DNA of 64,000 bases from CATQHP01 sp965214915 (GCA_965214915.1 CBDCCP010000003.1:806001-870000), one strand, 5' to 3'; positions 48,798 to 57,979 are shown, counted from the first letter of the stretch. Program-made: numbers and translations. Notes: generated by a model from the sequence alone, not told the origin.

Positions 48798-50201
48798 ATG
48801 ACCACCCGCCGCGAGCTTCTCTACGGACTTGGCGCTTCGCTGGGCGCGCCGGCCTTTACCGCCCTGCTGGCGAACGAAGCGCGGGCCGCGGCCCGCCCCG
48901 ACCCGCTCGCGCCGAAAAAGCCGATGATCGAGGCCAAGGCGAAGGCCTGCATCTTCATCGTCCTCGAAGGCGGCCCCGGGCACATGGACACCTTCGATCC
49001 CAAGCCCAAGCTGAACGAGTTTCACTTGAGCGAATCCGTCCGCGACCCGAATCAGGTGCTGGTCGAGGTCAAGCAAAAAACCTACTACGTGGGCAGCCCG
49101 TTCGGCTTCCGCAAAACGGGCAAGTCGGGGATCGAGATGTGCGACCGGTTCATCCACATGGCCGCTGCGGAGGTCGCCGACGAGCTTTGCATCTACCGCG
49201 GCTGCCAAGCCCAATCGGTCAACCATCCCGACGCCCTGTATCACCTCAACACCGGCTCCGTGCTGGGCGGCGACCCCGGCGTCGGGTCTTGGGTGACTTA
49301 CGGCCTGGGGTCGTTGAACCAAAACCTGCCGGGCTACGTGGTGATGACCGAGTTGGCCTATCCGCAGGGCGGAGCGGGCAACTGGTCGAACGGCTTCCTG
49401 CCGGCGCACTACCAGGGCACGACGCTGCGCGCCTCGGGCTCGCCGATTCTCGATCTTGAACCGCCCAAGTGGAAGACGCGCGAACAGCAGCGCCGCGGCC
49501 TCGACGCGCTGGCCGCGCTCAACCGCAGGCACGCCGCAAAGCATCCGTCCCACGACGATCTCGCCGCGCGCATGGAAAACTACGAGTTGGCCTTTCGCAT
49601 GCAGAGCGAAGTGCCCGATATCGTCGATCTCGGCGCCGAATCGGAGAAAACGAAAACGGCCTACGGCCTCGACGAGCAGGAGACGCGGGCCTTCGGGCGG
49701 CAATGCCTGCTGGCGCGGCGGCTGGTCGAAAAGGGCGTCCGCTTCGTGCAGATCTTCTCCGGCGGCTGGGACAGCCACGACTTCCTGGAGAGGAACCACT
49801 CGGCGCGCATCAAGAGCGTGGACAAGCCGATCGCCGCGCTGATCCGCGATCTCAAGGCGCGCGGCATGTTGGAGGAAACGCTGGTCGTCTGCTCGGGAGA
49901 GTTCGGCCGCACCCCTGACAACAACCGCCGCGGCGGGGTCAACCCCAACGGCCGCGGGCACAACGCCGATGCGATGGTCGTGGTCATGGCCGGTGGCGGC
50001 GCGCCCGCGGGCAAGGCGATCGGCGCGACGGACGAAACCGGCAACCGCGCCGTCGAGGTCGTCCACCCGCTGCGGGATCTGCACGTCACCTGGCTGCGCC
50101 TGCTCGGCCTCGACGACAACAAGCTGACCTACTTCCACGGCGGCCGCTTCAAGCAACTCTCGCAGACGGGCGGGCAGGTCATCCCCGAACTGATCGCGTA
50201 G
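48798..50201 (+). CDS. DUF1501 Tat-exported protein
   Basis: A 467-residue protein of the alkaline-phosphatase/sulfatase-like DUF1501 family. The N-terminus MTTRRELLYGLGASLGAPAF is a Tat signal. Characteristic segments are ACIFIVLEGGPGHMDTFDPK, YRGCQAQSVNHPDALYHLNT, GVRFVQIFSGGWDSHDFLER and VVCSGEFGRTPDNNRR, which carry the presumed metal ligands. The ATG at 48798 gives the Tat signal directly; an ATG at 48768 overlaps the DUF1553 stop. The pair DUF1553-DUF1501 is nearly always adjacent. It overlaps the convergent sigma-factor gene by 23 bases. Confidence 0.92.
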   Translation: MTTRRELLYGLGASLGAPAFTALLANEARAAARPDPLAPKKPMIEAKAKACIFIVLEGGPGHMDTFDPKPKLNEFHLSESVRDPNQVLVEVKQKTYYVGSPFGFRKTGKSGIEMCDRFIHMAAAEVADELCIYRGCQAQSVNHPDALYHLNTGSVLGGDPGVGSWVTYGLGSLNQNLPGYVVMTELAYPQGGAGNWSNGFLPAHYQGTTLRASGSPILDLEPPKWKTREQQRRGLDALAALNRRHAAKHPSHDDLAARMENYELAFRMQSEVPDIVDLGAESEKTKTAYGLDEQETRAFGRQCLLARRLVEKGVRFVQIFSGGWDSHDFLERNHSARIKSVDKPIAALIRDLKARGMLEETLVVCSGEFGRTPDNNRRGGVNPNGRGHNADAMVVVMAGGGAPAGKAIGATDETGNRAVEVVHPLRDLHVTWLRLLGLDDNKLTYFHGGRFKQLSQTGGQVIPELIA

Positions 50202-50823
50202 CCGTCCGCGGCGGCAGCGGCTCGGGGGCCGCGCTGCGGATGCGGCGGAGCATTTTCACGGCGCGGTTCAGGCGGCTGCCGACGTTGGACTCGGAGACAT
50301 GGAGACGGACGGCGGTTTCTTTGGTCGAAAATCCTTGCCCCCAGCGCAACTCGACGACTTGGCGGTAGGTCGGGGGCAACTCGTCAACCATGGCGTTGAA
50401 CAAGCGGTACAGATGTTTCCGCCGGGCAAGGACTTCGGGGCCTGGGGCGGAGTCTTCGAGCAGATACGCAATTTTGGAGGCCGGAGTCCCGACGTAGCGG
50501 GAATCCGCTTTCCGGATATCCTTGGCGCAGTTTTTGACGATGGCGCGCACCCAGGCGCAGGCCGGAGGGTCGCCGCGGTATTCGTCGACTTTACTCAATA
50601 TCCTGATCCAGCTTTCTTGCAGAGCGTCCTTGGCCTGTTCGTCTCCGCCCGCGATGAGTTGGGCGAGACGCAGGAAGCGTTTGGTGCAGCAGGGGATCCA
50701 CTCCTCCATGTTGCCGTCGAGCAGGGGGCAGCCGCAGGGGGCGCGTGCGGAGTTGGAGGGCTGGAGGACGATGAGCTCCGTAACGGGGCCGGCGCTCTGC
50801 TCATCGTTGGGTTTGCCGGTCAT
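50179..50823 (-). CDS. ECF-type sigma-70 family factor
   Basis: A 214-residue sigma factor with region 2 (LAQLIAGGDEQAKDALQESW, then IRILSKVDEYRGDPPACAWVR) and region 4 (LPPTYRQVVELRWGQGFSTK, ETAVRLHVSESNVGSRLNRA). The N-terminal 40 residues include several cysteines (CGCP, CC), which could form a metal or redox switch. No anti-sigma gene is recognised beside it, though the ankyrin cluster lies upstream on the same strand. The tail of the gene overlaps DUF1501. Confidence 0.87.
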   Translation of the reverse strand: MTGKPNDEQSAGPVTELIVLQPSNSARAPCGCPLLDGNMEEWIPCCTKRFLRLAQLIAGGDEQAKDALQESWIRILSKVDEYRGDPPACAWVRAIVKNCAKDIRKADSRYVGTPASKIAYLLEDSAPGPEVLARRKHLYRLFNAMVDELPPTYRQVVELRWGQGFSTKETAVRLHVSESNVGSRLNRAVKMLRRIRSAAPEPLPPRTATRSVRG

Positions 50824-50885
50824 GGACGCCCTCGCAGTTACAGGAACAGATTAGTACGGTACCGGCCCGGCGGCAAGAACAATGC

Positions 50886-50900
50886 AGAGTGGAGAGCAAG
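50886..50900 (+). repeat. Short heptamer-family repeat
   Basis: AGAGTGGAGAGCAAG is a single-unit version of the dispersed heptamer family. It is in the noncoding space between the sigma-factor start and the ankyrin gene at 51013, which otherwise shows no gene (50824-51012). Confidence 0.5.
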
Positions 50901-51012
50901 ACAACAAGTCGCGGCGCGGGGCGTGCCGGACAGTTGGGTTGGGATTGTCGGTCGTTTGGTTTGCGCCGTCCTCGGGCGGCTTGCGAACCGACGCGAATCG
51001 GAACGGCGCGGA

Positions 51013-51684
51013 TTATTGCAACCGCCGGTAAGCGCCCGATCCCTTGAGCGGCCCTCTGTCCATGGCGTGATCCCATGGTGTCCTTCCAAATCTGTCCTGC
51101 GCCTTGGGGTCCGCGCCGGCATCCAGCAGCGTATCGATGACGGCGGGATTCTTGTTGGCGGCCGCCGCCCGATGCAAGGGCGTTGCGCCGTCAAGCCCGC
51201 TCCGCGCATCGAGTTCCGCGCCGGCGTCCAGCAGAAGGGCAATAACGGCGGGATTCCTGTTGGAGATCGCCGCGCCGTGCAGGGGCGTTCGGGCTCGTTT
51301 GTCCCGCGCCTTCGGATCTGCCCCGGCATCCAGGAGCAAGCTCGTGACGGCTGGATTCTTGTTGGACGCTGCTGCATAATGCAGGGGCGTTCGGTTGTAC
51401 TTGTCGCGCGCCTCGGGGTCGGCCCCGGCATCCAGGAGCGCGGCGGCAACGGCGGCATCCCCGTTGAACCAGACCGCATGATGCAGGGGCGTTCGACCGT
51501 ATTTGTTCCGCGCCTCGAGCTCCGCCCCGGAGCGGAGGCAGTCGGCCGTATTCTCGGCCGACGCCTCCTGAAAGTAATCCCTGGAATTCCAGTCGTTGCA
51601 GTCGGCTGCCGGCGCCGGGACGGCCAAAACCGTCAAGCAAAGGCCGACAACCGCCGCGGTCTGCATTGAGAAGTTTGTTTTCAT
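51013..51684 (-). CDS. Ankyrin-repeat secreted protein
   Basis: A 223-residue protein with a signal peptide (ending APAAD) and about five ankyrin repeats with the pattern xxGxTPLHxAAxxNxxxAVxxLLLDAGAD, for example KYGRTPLHHAVWFNGDAAVA and RFGRTPWDHAMDRGP. The repeats at 90-190 are so alike that they probably expanded recently. Ankyrins bind proteins, and exported ankyrin proteins are frequent in symbionts. The ATG at 51684 is chosen over an upstream GTG at 51702. The next ankyrin gene ends 15 bases upstream of this start. Confidence 0.85.
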   Translation of the reverse strand: MKTNFSMQTAAVVGLCLTVLAVPAPAADCNDWNSRDYFQEASAENTADCLRSGAELEARNKYGRTPLHHAVWFNGDAAVAAALLDAGADPEARDKYNRTPLHYAAASNKNPAVTSLLLDAGADPKARDKRARTPLHGAAISNRNPAVIALLLDAGAELDARSGLDGATPLHRAAAANKNPAVIDTLLDAGADPKAQDRFGRTPWDHAMDRGPLKGSGAYRRLQ

Positions 51685-51698
51685 CGCAACGCGAACTC

Positions 51699-52433
51699 TC
51701 ACTCCTGCTTTTCGGCAATTTTTTCTCTGAGCTTCTGCCTGAACTCGGTTACTTTCGGGTCGTCATCGTCCAACTCGAAGTGGCGCTTGAAGGAGGCCAC
51801 CGTCTGGTCTTCGAGTTCCTGCGGCGTCAACTTGCCCAACCGGCCGGCTCGCGCCTTCATCTGCATCTCGCGTATGAACCCTCCCATCTTGGGCAGGTCC
51901 GGGACCAGCGATTGCTCGGCAGCCGCGCTGCCGTGAACGCCTCCTGCCGCTTTGACCGCGGCGGCCGCCCCGTCGTTTCCAAGCATCTCCGCCAAGGCGA
52001 GCAGCGACACCCCGGCGGACGTAGTTCGATTCGGGTCGCCGCCGGCATTTATCAGCGCCTCGACAATCGCCTCCGAACCGCTCATAACAGCTTGGTCCAA
52101 CGGCGTAATCCCATGATTGTCTTTCCTCGACGGGTCCGCGCCGTACTTCAGCAGTTCCTGGGCATGTCCGTACGCCGTCGTGTTTCCCGGACGGCCGGCG
52201 GACGTAACCGCTGCATGAAGAGCGGTACGCCCCCTGGCGTCGGCCGCGTTGGGGTCCGCGCCGGTCTGCAGCAGCGCCGTAAGCGCCTCGCGGTCGGTTC
52301 CGCGGGCGGCCTTGTGCAATGGGGACTTGCCGTCGGCGCCGCTATTCGCCGGCTCCTGGCCTACGGCAGTCCAAGAGGCCAGCAGGACTATTGACAGCGC
52401 CAGCGCCCATTGCGCTCCATTGCGTTTTCGCAT
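51699..52433 (-). CDS. Ankyrin-repeat secreted protein
   Basis: A 244-residue protein with a signal peptide (ending TAVGQEP), four or so ankyrin repeats (DGKSPLHKAARGTDREALTA, ARGRTALHAAVTSA, NHGITPLDQAVMSGSEAIVE) and a charged C-terminal helix region with QLREKIAEKQE-like ending RQKLREKIAEKQE. It is flanked by the duplicated block described at 52485 and 53582. GAAAGGAGAAA stands before the ATG, a strong ribosome site. The binding partner is unknown. Confidence 0.85.
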   Translation of the reverse strand: MRKRNGAQWALALSIVLLASWTAVGQEPANSGADGKSPLHKAARGTDREALTALLQTGADPNAADARGRTALHAAVTSAGRPGNTTAYGHAQELLKYGADPSRKDNHGITPLDQAVMSGSEAIVEALINAGGDPNRTTSAGVSLLALAEMLGNDGAAAAVKAAGGVHGSAAAEQSLVPDLPKMGGFIREMQMKARAGRLGKLTPQELEDQTVASFKRHFELDDDDPKVTEFRQKLREKIAEKQE

Positions 52434-52484
52434 GAATTTCTCCTTTCCGAGGGAATGCTGACAGCCATGACTTGACCGTTTTTG

Positions 52485-52627
52485 CTCCTCTACCTATAAG
52501 ACTGGGCGAAGCGGCAAACGATCACAGATTTTTTCAGTTTTTATTTGCTTGCCCCGGGAACTGCCGCGCGGCGCGCTCAGCCGCGCCGCAGGAGCCGTTG
52601 GCAGTCCTCAAGAATGCAGCGGTCCAT
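52485..52627 (-). repeat. Copy A of a duplicated block, with a remnant of the CoA-binding gene end
   Basis: It matches 53582-53763 with gaps: CTCTACC..TAAGACTGG..CGAAGCGGCAAAC, then GCGCTCAGCCGCGCCGCAGG and the last codons of the CoA-binding gene (MDRCILEDCQRLLRRG, stop) in the minus direction. The coding remnant has no gene in front of it, so this copy is a by-product of a duplication. Confidence 0.7.
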
Positions 52628-52667
52628 TTTGTACATTGGCGCCCGCGAACTCGTCCGCCGCGCCGAG

Positions 52668-53538
52668 CTATTGGTTGTCGGTTGCCTCCATGTTAGCGGT
52701 CATGTTCTTCAAAACAAGCTGTTTCCAATCCGGGAAAGACATGCCGTCCGGTCGCGGCGTGTTCTTCATTGCGTCGAGCGCCGGCCCGCGGTACCGGTCC
52801 AGACTATCCGCTAAATCCACGCGACCGGAAGCACGAAGCTTTTCCTTGCCCTCGTTGAGCGCGTTGTCCAACTTCATGCGGAGCCACTTATCCGGATATC
52901 TTCCCCGCGGCGCCCGGGTTCCCCTGAACCTGAACTTCTCCAGAGTCTCCGAAACTTTGGCCTCAAGGTCCAGAAATCTCTTTCGTTTCGGAGTCGATCC
53001 GGTCGGCCCCCCTCGATTCCAGGAACTCGGCAACCCGCATTCGGCCCCTCTCATAGGCCATATCCAGCGGAGTTTTTGGCGTGCAGTTGCGGCAGCTTCG
53101 TTTCCCGGACACTGCGTTCACGTCGGCCCCTTGCTGCACCAGGAATTCAACCACCGGCAGGTTTCCGGCTCTCGCCGCAAAATGCAACGCCGTATATCCG
53201 CCGCGGTCGGTTGCAGTCGGATCGGCCCCGTATCGGGTTACCAGAGCCTTCACCATGTCGTAGGCGCCGGAAGAATCGTCTTGCGCAGCTAAGGTAAGCG
53301 CGGTCAAACCGGTAACCGGTTCGATAGCGTCGATGTCCTCGACGTAGGGCATCGTCTGCAAGGCTTCCTCGTACTTCCGCGTCGCAAGCTGGTAATGCAG
53401 CGGCGAGGATTCTTTCAGCCGCTCGAGGAACGTTTTGTCTTCGGTTTGTTGCGTTTGCTGCGGTTCTTCAGCCGCCGCCCCGAAGCCGAGCGCGGCCGCC
53501 GCCAAGACGGCCGGAGCCGCCGACAAGATTCTCTTCAT
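52668..53538 (-). pseudogene. Ankyrin-repeat protein interrupted by a frameshift
   Basis: The 5' part (53538 to 52963) encodes a signal peptide (ending GAAAEEP) and ankyrin repeats such as GGYTALHFAARAGNLPVVEF, then runs to RIDSETKEISGP and a stop. In a +1 frame the protein-like sequence continues as KRFLDLEAKVSETLEKFRFR and ends MTANMEATDNQ at 52668. The point of change is near 52975-52990, in an A/G-rich stretch. The downstream part may be a natural C-terminal domain. A sequencing error is possible; a shorter functional ankyrin protein ending at 52963 is the alternative. Confidence 0.6.
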
Positions 53539-53581
53539 GATTCGGATCCTCCCTATTCGCAGATAACGATGGACTCAGGAT

Positions 53582-53763
53582 TTGTCCCTCTACCCAATAA
53601 GACTGGCGAAGTGCCTAATAAGGCTGGCGAAGCGGCAAACGGTCACGGATTTTTATCGGTTCTTTGCGCTGTTTCGCACATCGGCCGCTCGGGAACCGAC
53701 CGCGCGGAGCGCTCAGCCGCGCCGCAGGAGGCGTTGATGGTCTTGCAGAATGCAGCGATCCAT
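53582..53763 (-). repeat. Copy B of the duplicated block, at the true end of the CoA-binding gene
   Basis: This copy includes the real end of the CoA-binding gene and the promoter-side sequence of the ankyrin gene at 52668. Relative to copy A it has an extra tandem unit (CTAATAAGGCTGGCGAAG). Both copies precede an ankyrin gene, so the unit duplicated was ankyrin gene plus upstream region. Confidence 0.7.
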
Positions 53764-54129
53764 AACGACGGTCTTGCCGGCCGCGGCGAGCAGCCGCGCT
53801 GCGGCTTCGTCCGCCACGCCGAGCTGCATCCACACCGTCCCGGCCCGGCTGCGGATTGCCGCCGCCGTCAGCTCGCCGACAAGCTCCGAGCGCCGAAACA
53901 CGTTGACGATATCGACGTCCTCGGGCGCGGCGTCGAGCGACGGATAGGCGCGCTCGCCGAGCGCCTCTGCGATATGCGGATTGATCGGAATAATCCGGTA
54001 GCCCCGGCTTTGCATGTAGCGGCCGACCCCGTGGCTGGGGCGCCAGGGCTTGTCGGACAAGCCCACTACGGCGATGGTTCGCGCCGAACGGAGAATCGCG
54101 CGCAAGGCGTCGTCGGAGAGGTTGGTCAC
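53713..54129 (-). CDS. CoA-binding protein (YccU type)
   Basis: A 138-residue Rossmann protein of the CoA-binding family, unknown in function. Motifs are ARTIAVVGLSDKPWRPSHGV, GYRIIPINPHIAEALGERAY, DIVNVFRRSELVGELTAAAI and TVWMQLGVADEAAARLLAAA with VVMDRCILQDHQRL. The GTG start overlaps the argB stop as GTGA, so translation is coupled to argB. Its 3' end has been copied at 52573-52627. Confidence 0.88.
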   Translation of the reverse strand: MTNLSDDALRAILRSARTIAVVGLSDKPWRPSHGVGRYMQSRGYRIIPINPHIAEALGERAYPSLDAAPEDVDIVNVFRRSELVGELTAAAIRSRAGTVWMQLGVADEAAARLLAAAGKTVVMDRCILQDHQRLLRRG

Positions 54130-54896
54130 GGCAGCAACGTCGTCCCCGCGTCTTCGTCGGCCAGAACGCGGGCGAGGATTGCAGGCTCGGCGCCGGAGAC
54201 GATCGAAACACGCTCGATGCCGCCGGCCGCGGCCGCCATCGCCGCGCGCAGCTTGGCTTCCATGCCTCCCTGCGCGACGCCGGACGCGATCAACTCCTCC
54301 GCCTGTGCGCAGGTCAGCTTGGGGATGCGCGCTTGCCGGGCGTCCAGCACGCCGCCGACGTCGGTCAGAAAGATCACGCGGTCGGCGGCGAAGCCACAGG
54401 CGCAAGCTGCAGCCATTTGATCGGCGTTGACGTTGAAGATCGCCCCGTTATCGCCGCCGGCGATGCAAGCGATCGCCGGAAGATAACCCTGCTCGGTCAG
54501 CAGCGCCGGCAGCGAGGCGTCCACGCTCTCGACCTTGCCGACGGCGCCCAACGCGGGGTCCATCTGCACGGCATGCGCGATGCCGGCGTCGATGCCGGTC
54601 AGCCCCACGGCCCTCGCGCCGGCCTTCTGCAGCGCGGCGACCAGACGGCGGTTCACCGAGCCGGCCAGCACGCGCAGAACCGCATCGAGCGTTTCCGGCG
54701 GAGTCACCCTCAGGCCGTTGCGGAACTCGCTTTCGTGATCGAGATTGGCCAAGTAGCGGCTTAGCCGCTTGCCGCCGCCGTGAACGACCGCCACTCTATG
54801 CCCGCCGGCCACGAGGGCCTGCAACTGCGCCGCCAGCGAGTCCAGGCTCTTCTCGGATTCCAGCAGAGTCCCGCCGATCTTGACCAGGAGTTTCAT
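54126..54896 (-). CDS. argB: Acetylglutamate kinase
   Basis: A 256-residue amino-acid kinase of arginine synthesis that phosphorylates N-acetylglutamate. Signatures are LLVKIGGTLLES, VAVVHGGGKRLSRYL, FRNGLRVTPPETLDAVLRVL, GSVNRRLVAALQ and IFNVNADQMAAACACGFAAD with VIFLTDVGGVLDARQ. The C-terminal GGMEAKLRAAMAAAAGGIER is the ATP-site end. It lies 11 bases after argC and overlaps the CoA-binding gene by four bases. Confidence 0.94.
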   Translation of the reverse strand: MKLLVKIGGTLLESEKSLDSLAAQLQALVAGGHRVAVVHGGGKRLSRYLANLDHESEFRNGLRVTPPETLDAVLRVLAGSVNRRLVAALQKAGARAVGLTGIDAGIAHAVQMDPALGAVGKVESVDASLPALLTEQGYLPAIACIAGGDNGAIFNVNADQMAAACACGFAADRVIFLTDVGGVLDARQARIPKLTCAQAEELIASGVAQGGMEAKLRAAMAAAAGGIERVSIVSGAEPAILARVLADEDAGTTLLP

Positions 54897-54907
54897 CGGT
54901 TGCTTGC

Positions 54908-55915
54908 CTACAGCAGCGCGGTCGTCTCCTCGCAGCCAAGCAGCAGGTTCATGTTCTGCACGGCTTGGCCGGCCGCCCCTTTCACCAGGTTGTCGATAGC
55001 CGCGACGATCACGACCCGCCGCGCGCCGGGATCGACGGTCATGCCGATGTCACAAAAATTCGTGCCCCGAACCCCGGCAAGATCGGGGAGGCGGCCTGCG
55101 GGATAGAGCCGCACGAAAGGCTCGTCCCGGTAGTATTTCTCGTACAACGTCGTCAACTCGGCATGCGTCATCGGCCGGGCCGTGCGCACGTAGATCGTTT
55201 CCAGAATGCCGCGGTGCAGCGGCAGCAACTGCGCGGTGAAGCTCAATTCCTGCTCCTCGACGTCGGAGGTCAGCAGCACTTCCGGTACGTGGCGGTGGAA
55301 AAGCACGCCGTAGGCCGAGAAGTTCTCCGCTGCCTCGCAAAAGTGCGTCTTGAGCGCCGGTTTGCGCCCTGCGCCGCTGACTCCCGATTTTGCGTCGCAG
55401 ACCACGCCCGCCGCCCGGTCGAGCGCCGCTTCGACGATCAAGGGGCGCAGAGCCAAATTCGCGGCGGTCGGATAGCAGCCGGGGTTGGCCACCAGACGGG
55501 CCACCTTCACGACTTGCCGAAAATATTCCGGCAAGCCGTACACCGCCTCGGTCAAAAGGTCCGGGCGCGGGTGCTCGATCTTGTACCAGCGCTCGTAATT
55601 GTTGCGCGTGCGCAGCCGAAAGGCGGCGCTGAGGTCGATGCACTTGAGCCCGGCGTCCAGCGCCATCGGCGCGCTTTCCAGCGAAACTTCGAGCGAAGTC
55701 GCCAGGAAGACCAGCGCGGCGCCGGACTCGCGCAGGCCCGCGGGAGTGAAGGGGAAACGGGGCGTCGTCTCGCCGAACGGAAGTTCCGTATCGGCGACGG
55801 GCCTGTGCTCCAGCAACACCGGCTGCACGTCCGGGTGAAGCTTCAGGATACGGAGCAGTTCGCGCCCGCTGTAGCCGGTGAACCCGGCAATTCCGACTCG
55901 TGAGCGTTTCGCCAT
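54908..55915 (-). CDS. argC: N-acetyl-gamma-glutamyl-phosphate reductase
   Basis: A 335-residue NADP enzyme that follows ArgB in arginine synthesis. The start (RVGIAGFTGYSGRELLRILK) is the dinucleotide-binding fold, the catalytic cysteine is in VANPGCYPTAANLALRPL, and SGVSGAGRKPALKTHFCEAA, RHVPEV and VRGTNFCDIGMTVDPGARRV complete the pattern. The ATG at 55915 is preferred over a frame that starts eight codons earlier. It appears to lead the argC-argB-CoA-binding operon. Confidence 0.94.
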   Translation of the reverse strand: MAKRSRVGIAGFTGYSGRELLRILKLHPDVQPVLLEHRPVADTELPFGETTPRFPFTPAGLRESGAALVFLATSLEVSLESAPMALDAGLKCIDLSAAFRLRTRNNYERWYKIEHPRPDLLTEAVYGLPEYFRQVVKVARLVANPGCYPTAANLALRPLIVEAALDRAAGVVCDAKSGVSGAGRKPALKTHFCEAAENFSAYGVLFHRHVPEVLLTSDVEEQELSFTAQLLPLHRGILETIYVRTARPMTHAELTTLYEKYYRDEPFVRLYPAGRLPDLAGVRGTNFCDIGMTVDPGARRVVIVAAIDNLVKGAAGQAVQNMNLLLGCEETTALL

Positions 55916-55966
55916 CGAACTTCGATCATACAAGCACAACGCGGCGCCGATACGGCTTCGCGGCGG

Positions 55967-57979
55967 TCAGGCCGCCAGTCCGATCCTCCGCATCAAGGCT
56001 TCGGCGTCCGGGCCGCGCCCCATGAATGCGCGGAACAACTTCTCGGGGTCTTCGCTGTCGCCCTTGGCCAAAACGTTTTCGCGGAACGCCCGCCCGACCC
56101 GCCGGTTGAAAATCCCTTCCTTGGCGAAACGTGTAAACGCGTCGGCGTCCAGCACTTCCGACCACTTGTACGAATAGTAGCCGGCCCCGTAACCGACCGG
56201 GCCGGCGAACAAGTGCGTGAATCCGGCGAGTATGGCGTGCTCGGCCGGCAGCGGCGCCGGCGCAAACGCATTCAATATCTCCCACGCATACGTCATGACA
56301 TCGCCGTCGCGCTGCGGATCGTACTCCACATGCAAGGCCAGATCGACCGTGCCGAACCCCAATTGCCGCATTTGGACGTTGGCGGCGCGGAAATTCTTCG
56401 CCCGCCGCATTTTTTGGAACAACTCTTGCGGAATCGTTTCGCCGCTCTCGTAGTGGCGCGCGAACAGGTCGAGCGCCTCCCGCTCCCAACACCAGTTCTC
56501 CATGATTTGCGAAGGCAATTCGACCCAATCCCAGGCCACCCGCGTGCCGGCCAAGCTTTTGATTTCGACGCGGCTGAGCAGGTGGTGCAGCAAATGGCCG
56601 AACTCGTGAAAGATCGTTTCGACTTCGCGGTGCGTCAGCAAGGCCGGCTTGCCGCCCACCGGCGGAGTGAGATTGCCGCAATTCAGCCCCAAATGCGGAG
56701 TGAAGCCCTCGCCGGTCGGCTCGCCGGTCAAGAAACCGTCCATCCACGCTCCGCCGCGTTTGTTTTCGCGCGGAAAGTAGTCGGCGTAGAACGAACCCAG
56801 CAGCGAATCGTCCGCGTCGTAAACCGTGTAGTAATCGACGCTCTCGTCCCAAACCGGAACGCCGGATTGTTTCTCCACGCGGATGCCGTAGAGCCGCCCG
56901 GTAATTTCGAACATGCCCTTGAGCACGCCCTCGTAGGGGAAATACGGGCGCAACTCCTCTTCGTCGAAAGCGTATTGCGCCTGGCGCATTTTTTCCGCGT
57001 AATAGCCCACGTCCCAGGGGTGGAGCTCCTTGCCGGCGAACTCGCGCAGCTCATTGTTCTCGCGCTCGAACGCTTCCAGCGTGCGCTCCGTGAGGTTGCG
57101 CACGAACGCGCCCGCCTGCCCGCCGCTCTTGGCCATACGGTCTTCGAGCACGAGATCGGCGAAATTCGCGTAGCCGAGCAACCGCGCTTTTTCCTTGCGC
57201 AGCTCGAGGATGGCGGCAATGTTCTCGCGGTTGTCGAACTCGCCGCCGGAGGCCCGCGTCGAGTAGGCGCGATAAACCTTCTCGCGCACCGCCGCATCGT
57301 CGAGATAGGTCATCGCCGCCGTGTAGCTGGGCGCCTGGAGCGTAAACCGCCATCCCCGGCGGCCCTTGCTCTGCGCGCTTTGGCGCGCGGCGTCGACCGC
57401 GCTCGGCGGCAATCCGGCCAAGCCGGCTTCGTCCTCGATGTAGTGCTCGAACGCATTGGTCGCATCGAGCACGTTCTCTGAAAAATTCGTCGTGCGCTGC
57501 GCCAACTCGACGTTGACGGCGGTCAGCCGCTCTTTGCCGGCTCGATCGAGGTCGGCCCCGGCGCGCCGGAAGCCGTCCAGCGATTGCTTGAGAAACCGCG
57601 CGCGCACGGGGTTAAGCCCCGCCGCTTCTTGTGTTGCGGCAAAAGCCTTGAGCCGCCGCCAAAGTCCCTCGTTCAACGGAATGCCGGAATGAAACGCGCT
57701 GACCCTCGGTTGGATACGGTTGTACGCCTCTCGCAATTCGGGGTAAGTCGCAACGCTTTCGAGATGCCCGACGACGGTCATGGCGTATTCGAGCCGCTCG
57801 GTTGCTTTTTCCAAGGCGAGCAACGTGTTGGCGAACGTAGGGGGAGCGGGGGATGCAGCGAGCGCATCGACCGCCGCCTGTGCGTCCGTCAGCAACACGT
57901 CGACCGCCGGCTCGACGTGCTCGGCCTTGACCCGATCGAACGGAATGCGGAAGTCGATGGCGACAAGAGGGTTGGACAT
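55967..57979 (-). CDS. M3 family zinc oligopeptidase
   Basis: A 670-residue thimet/oligopeptidase A-type metallopeptidase. The zinc site is REVETIFHEFGHLLHHLLSR, with a downstream glutamate in WVELPSQIMENWCWE. LGLNCGNLTPP and GYYSYKWSEVLDADAFTRFA, near the end, are also conserved. It is cytosolic and degrades short peptides. The ATG at 57979 is used because the family N-terminus (NPLVAIDFRIPFDRVKAEHV) starts there; a longer open frame is not credible. It diverges from dapF with about 75 bases between the starts. Confidence 0.92.
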   Translation of the reverse strand: MSNPLVAIDFRIPFDRVKAEHVEPAVDVLLTDAQAAVDALAASPAPPTFANTLLALEKATERLEYAMTVVGHLESVATYPELREAYNRIQPRVSAFHSGIPLNEGLWRRLKAFAATQEAAGLNPVRARFLKQSLDGFRRAGADLDRAGKERLTAVNVELAQRTTNFSENVLDATNAFEHYIEDEAGLAGLPPSAVDAARQSAQSKGRRGWRFTLQAPSYTAAMTYLDDAAVREKVYRAYSTRASGGEFDNRENIAAILELRKEKARLLGYANFADLVLEDRMAKSGGQAGAFVRNLTERTLEAFERENNELREFAGKELHPWDVGYYAEKMRQAQYAFDEEELRPYFPYEGVLKGMFEITGRLYGIRVEKQSGVPVWDESVDYYTVYDADDSLLGSFYADYFPRENKRGGAWMDGFLTGEPTGEGFTPHLGLNCGNLTPPVGGKPALLTHREVETIFHEFGHLLHHLLSRVEIKSLAGTRVAWDWVELPSQIMENWCWEREALDLFARHYESGETIPQELFQKMRRAKNFRAANVQMRQLGFGTVDLALHVEYDPQRDGDVMTYAWEILNAFAPAPLPAEHAILAGFTHLFAGPVGYGAGYYSYKWSEVLDADAFTRFAKEGIFNRRVGRAFRENVLAKGDSEDPEKLFRAFMGRGPDAEALMRRIGLAA

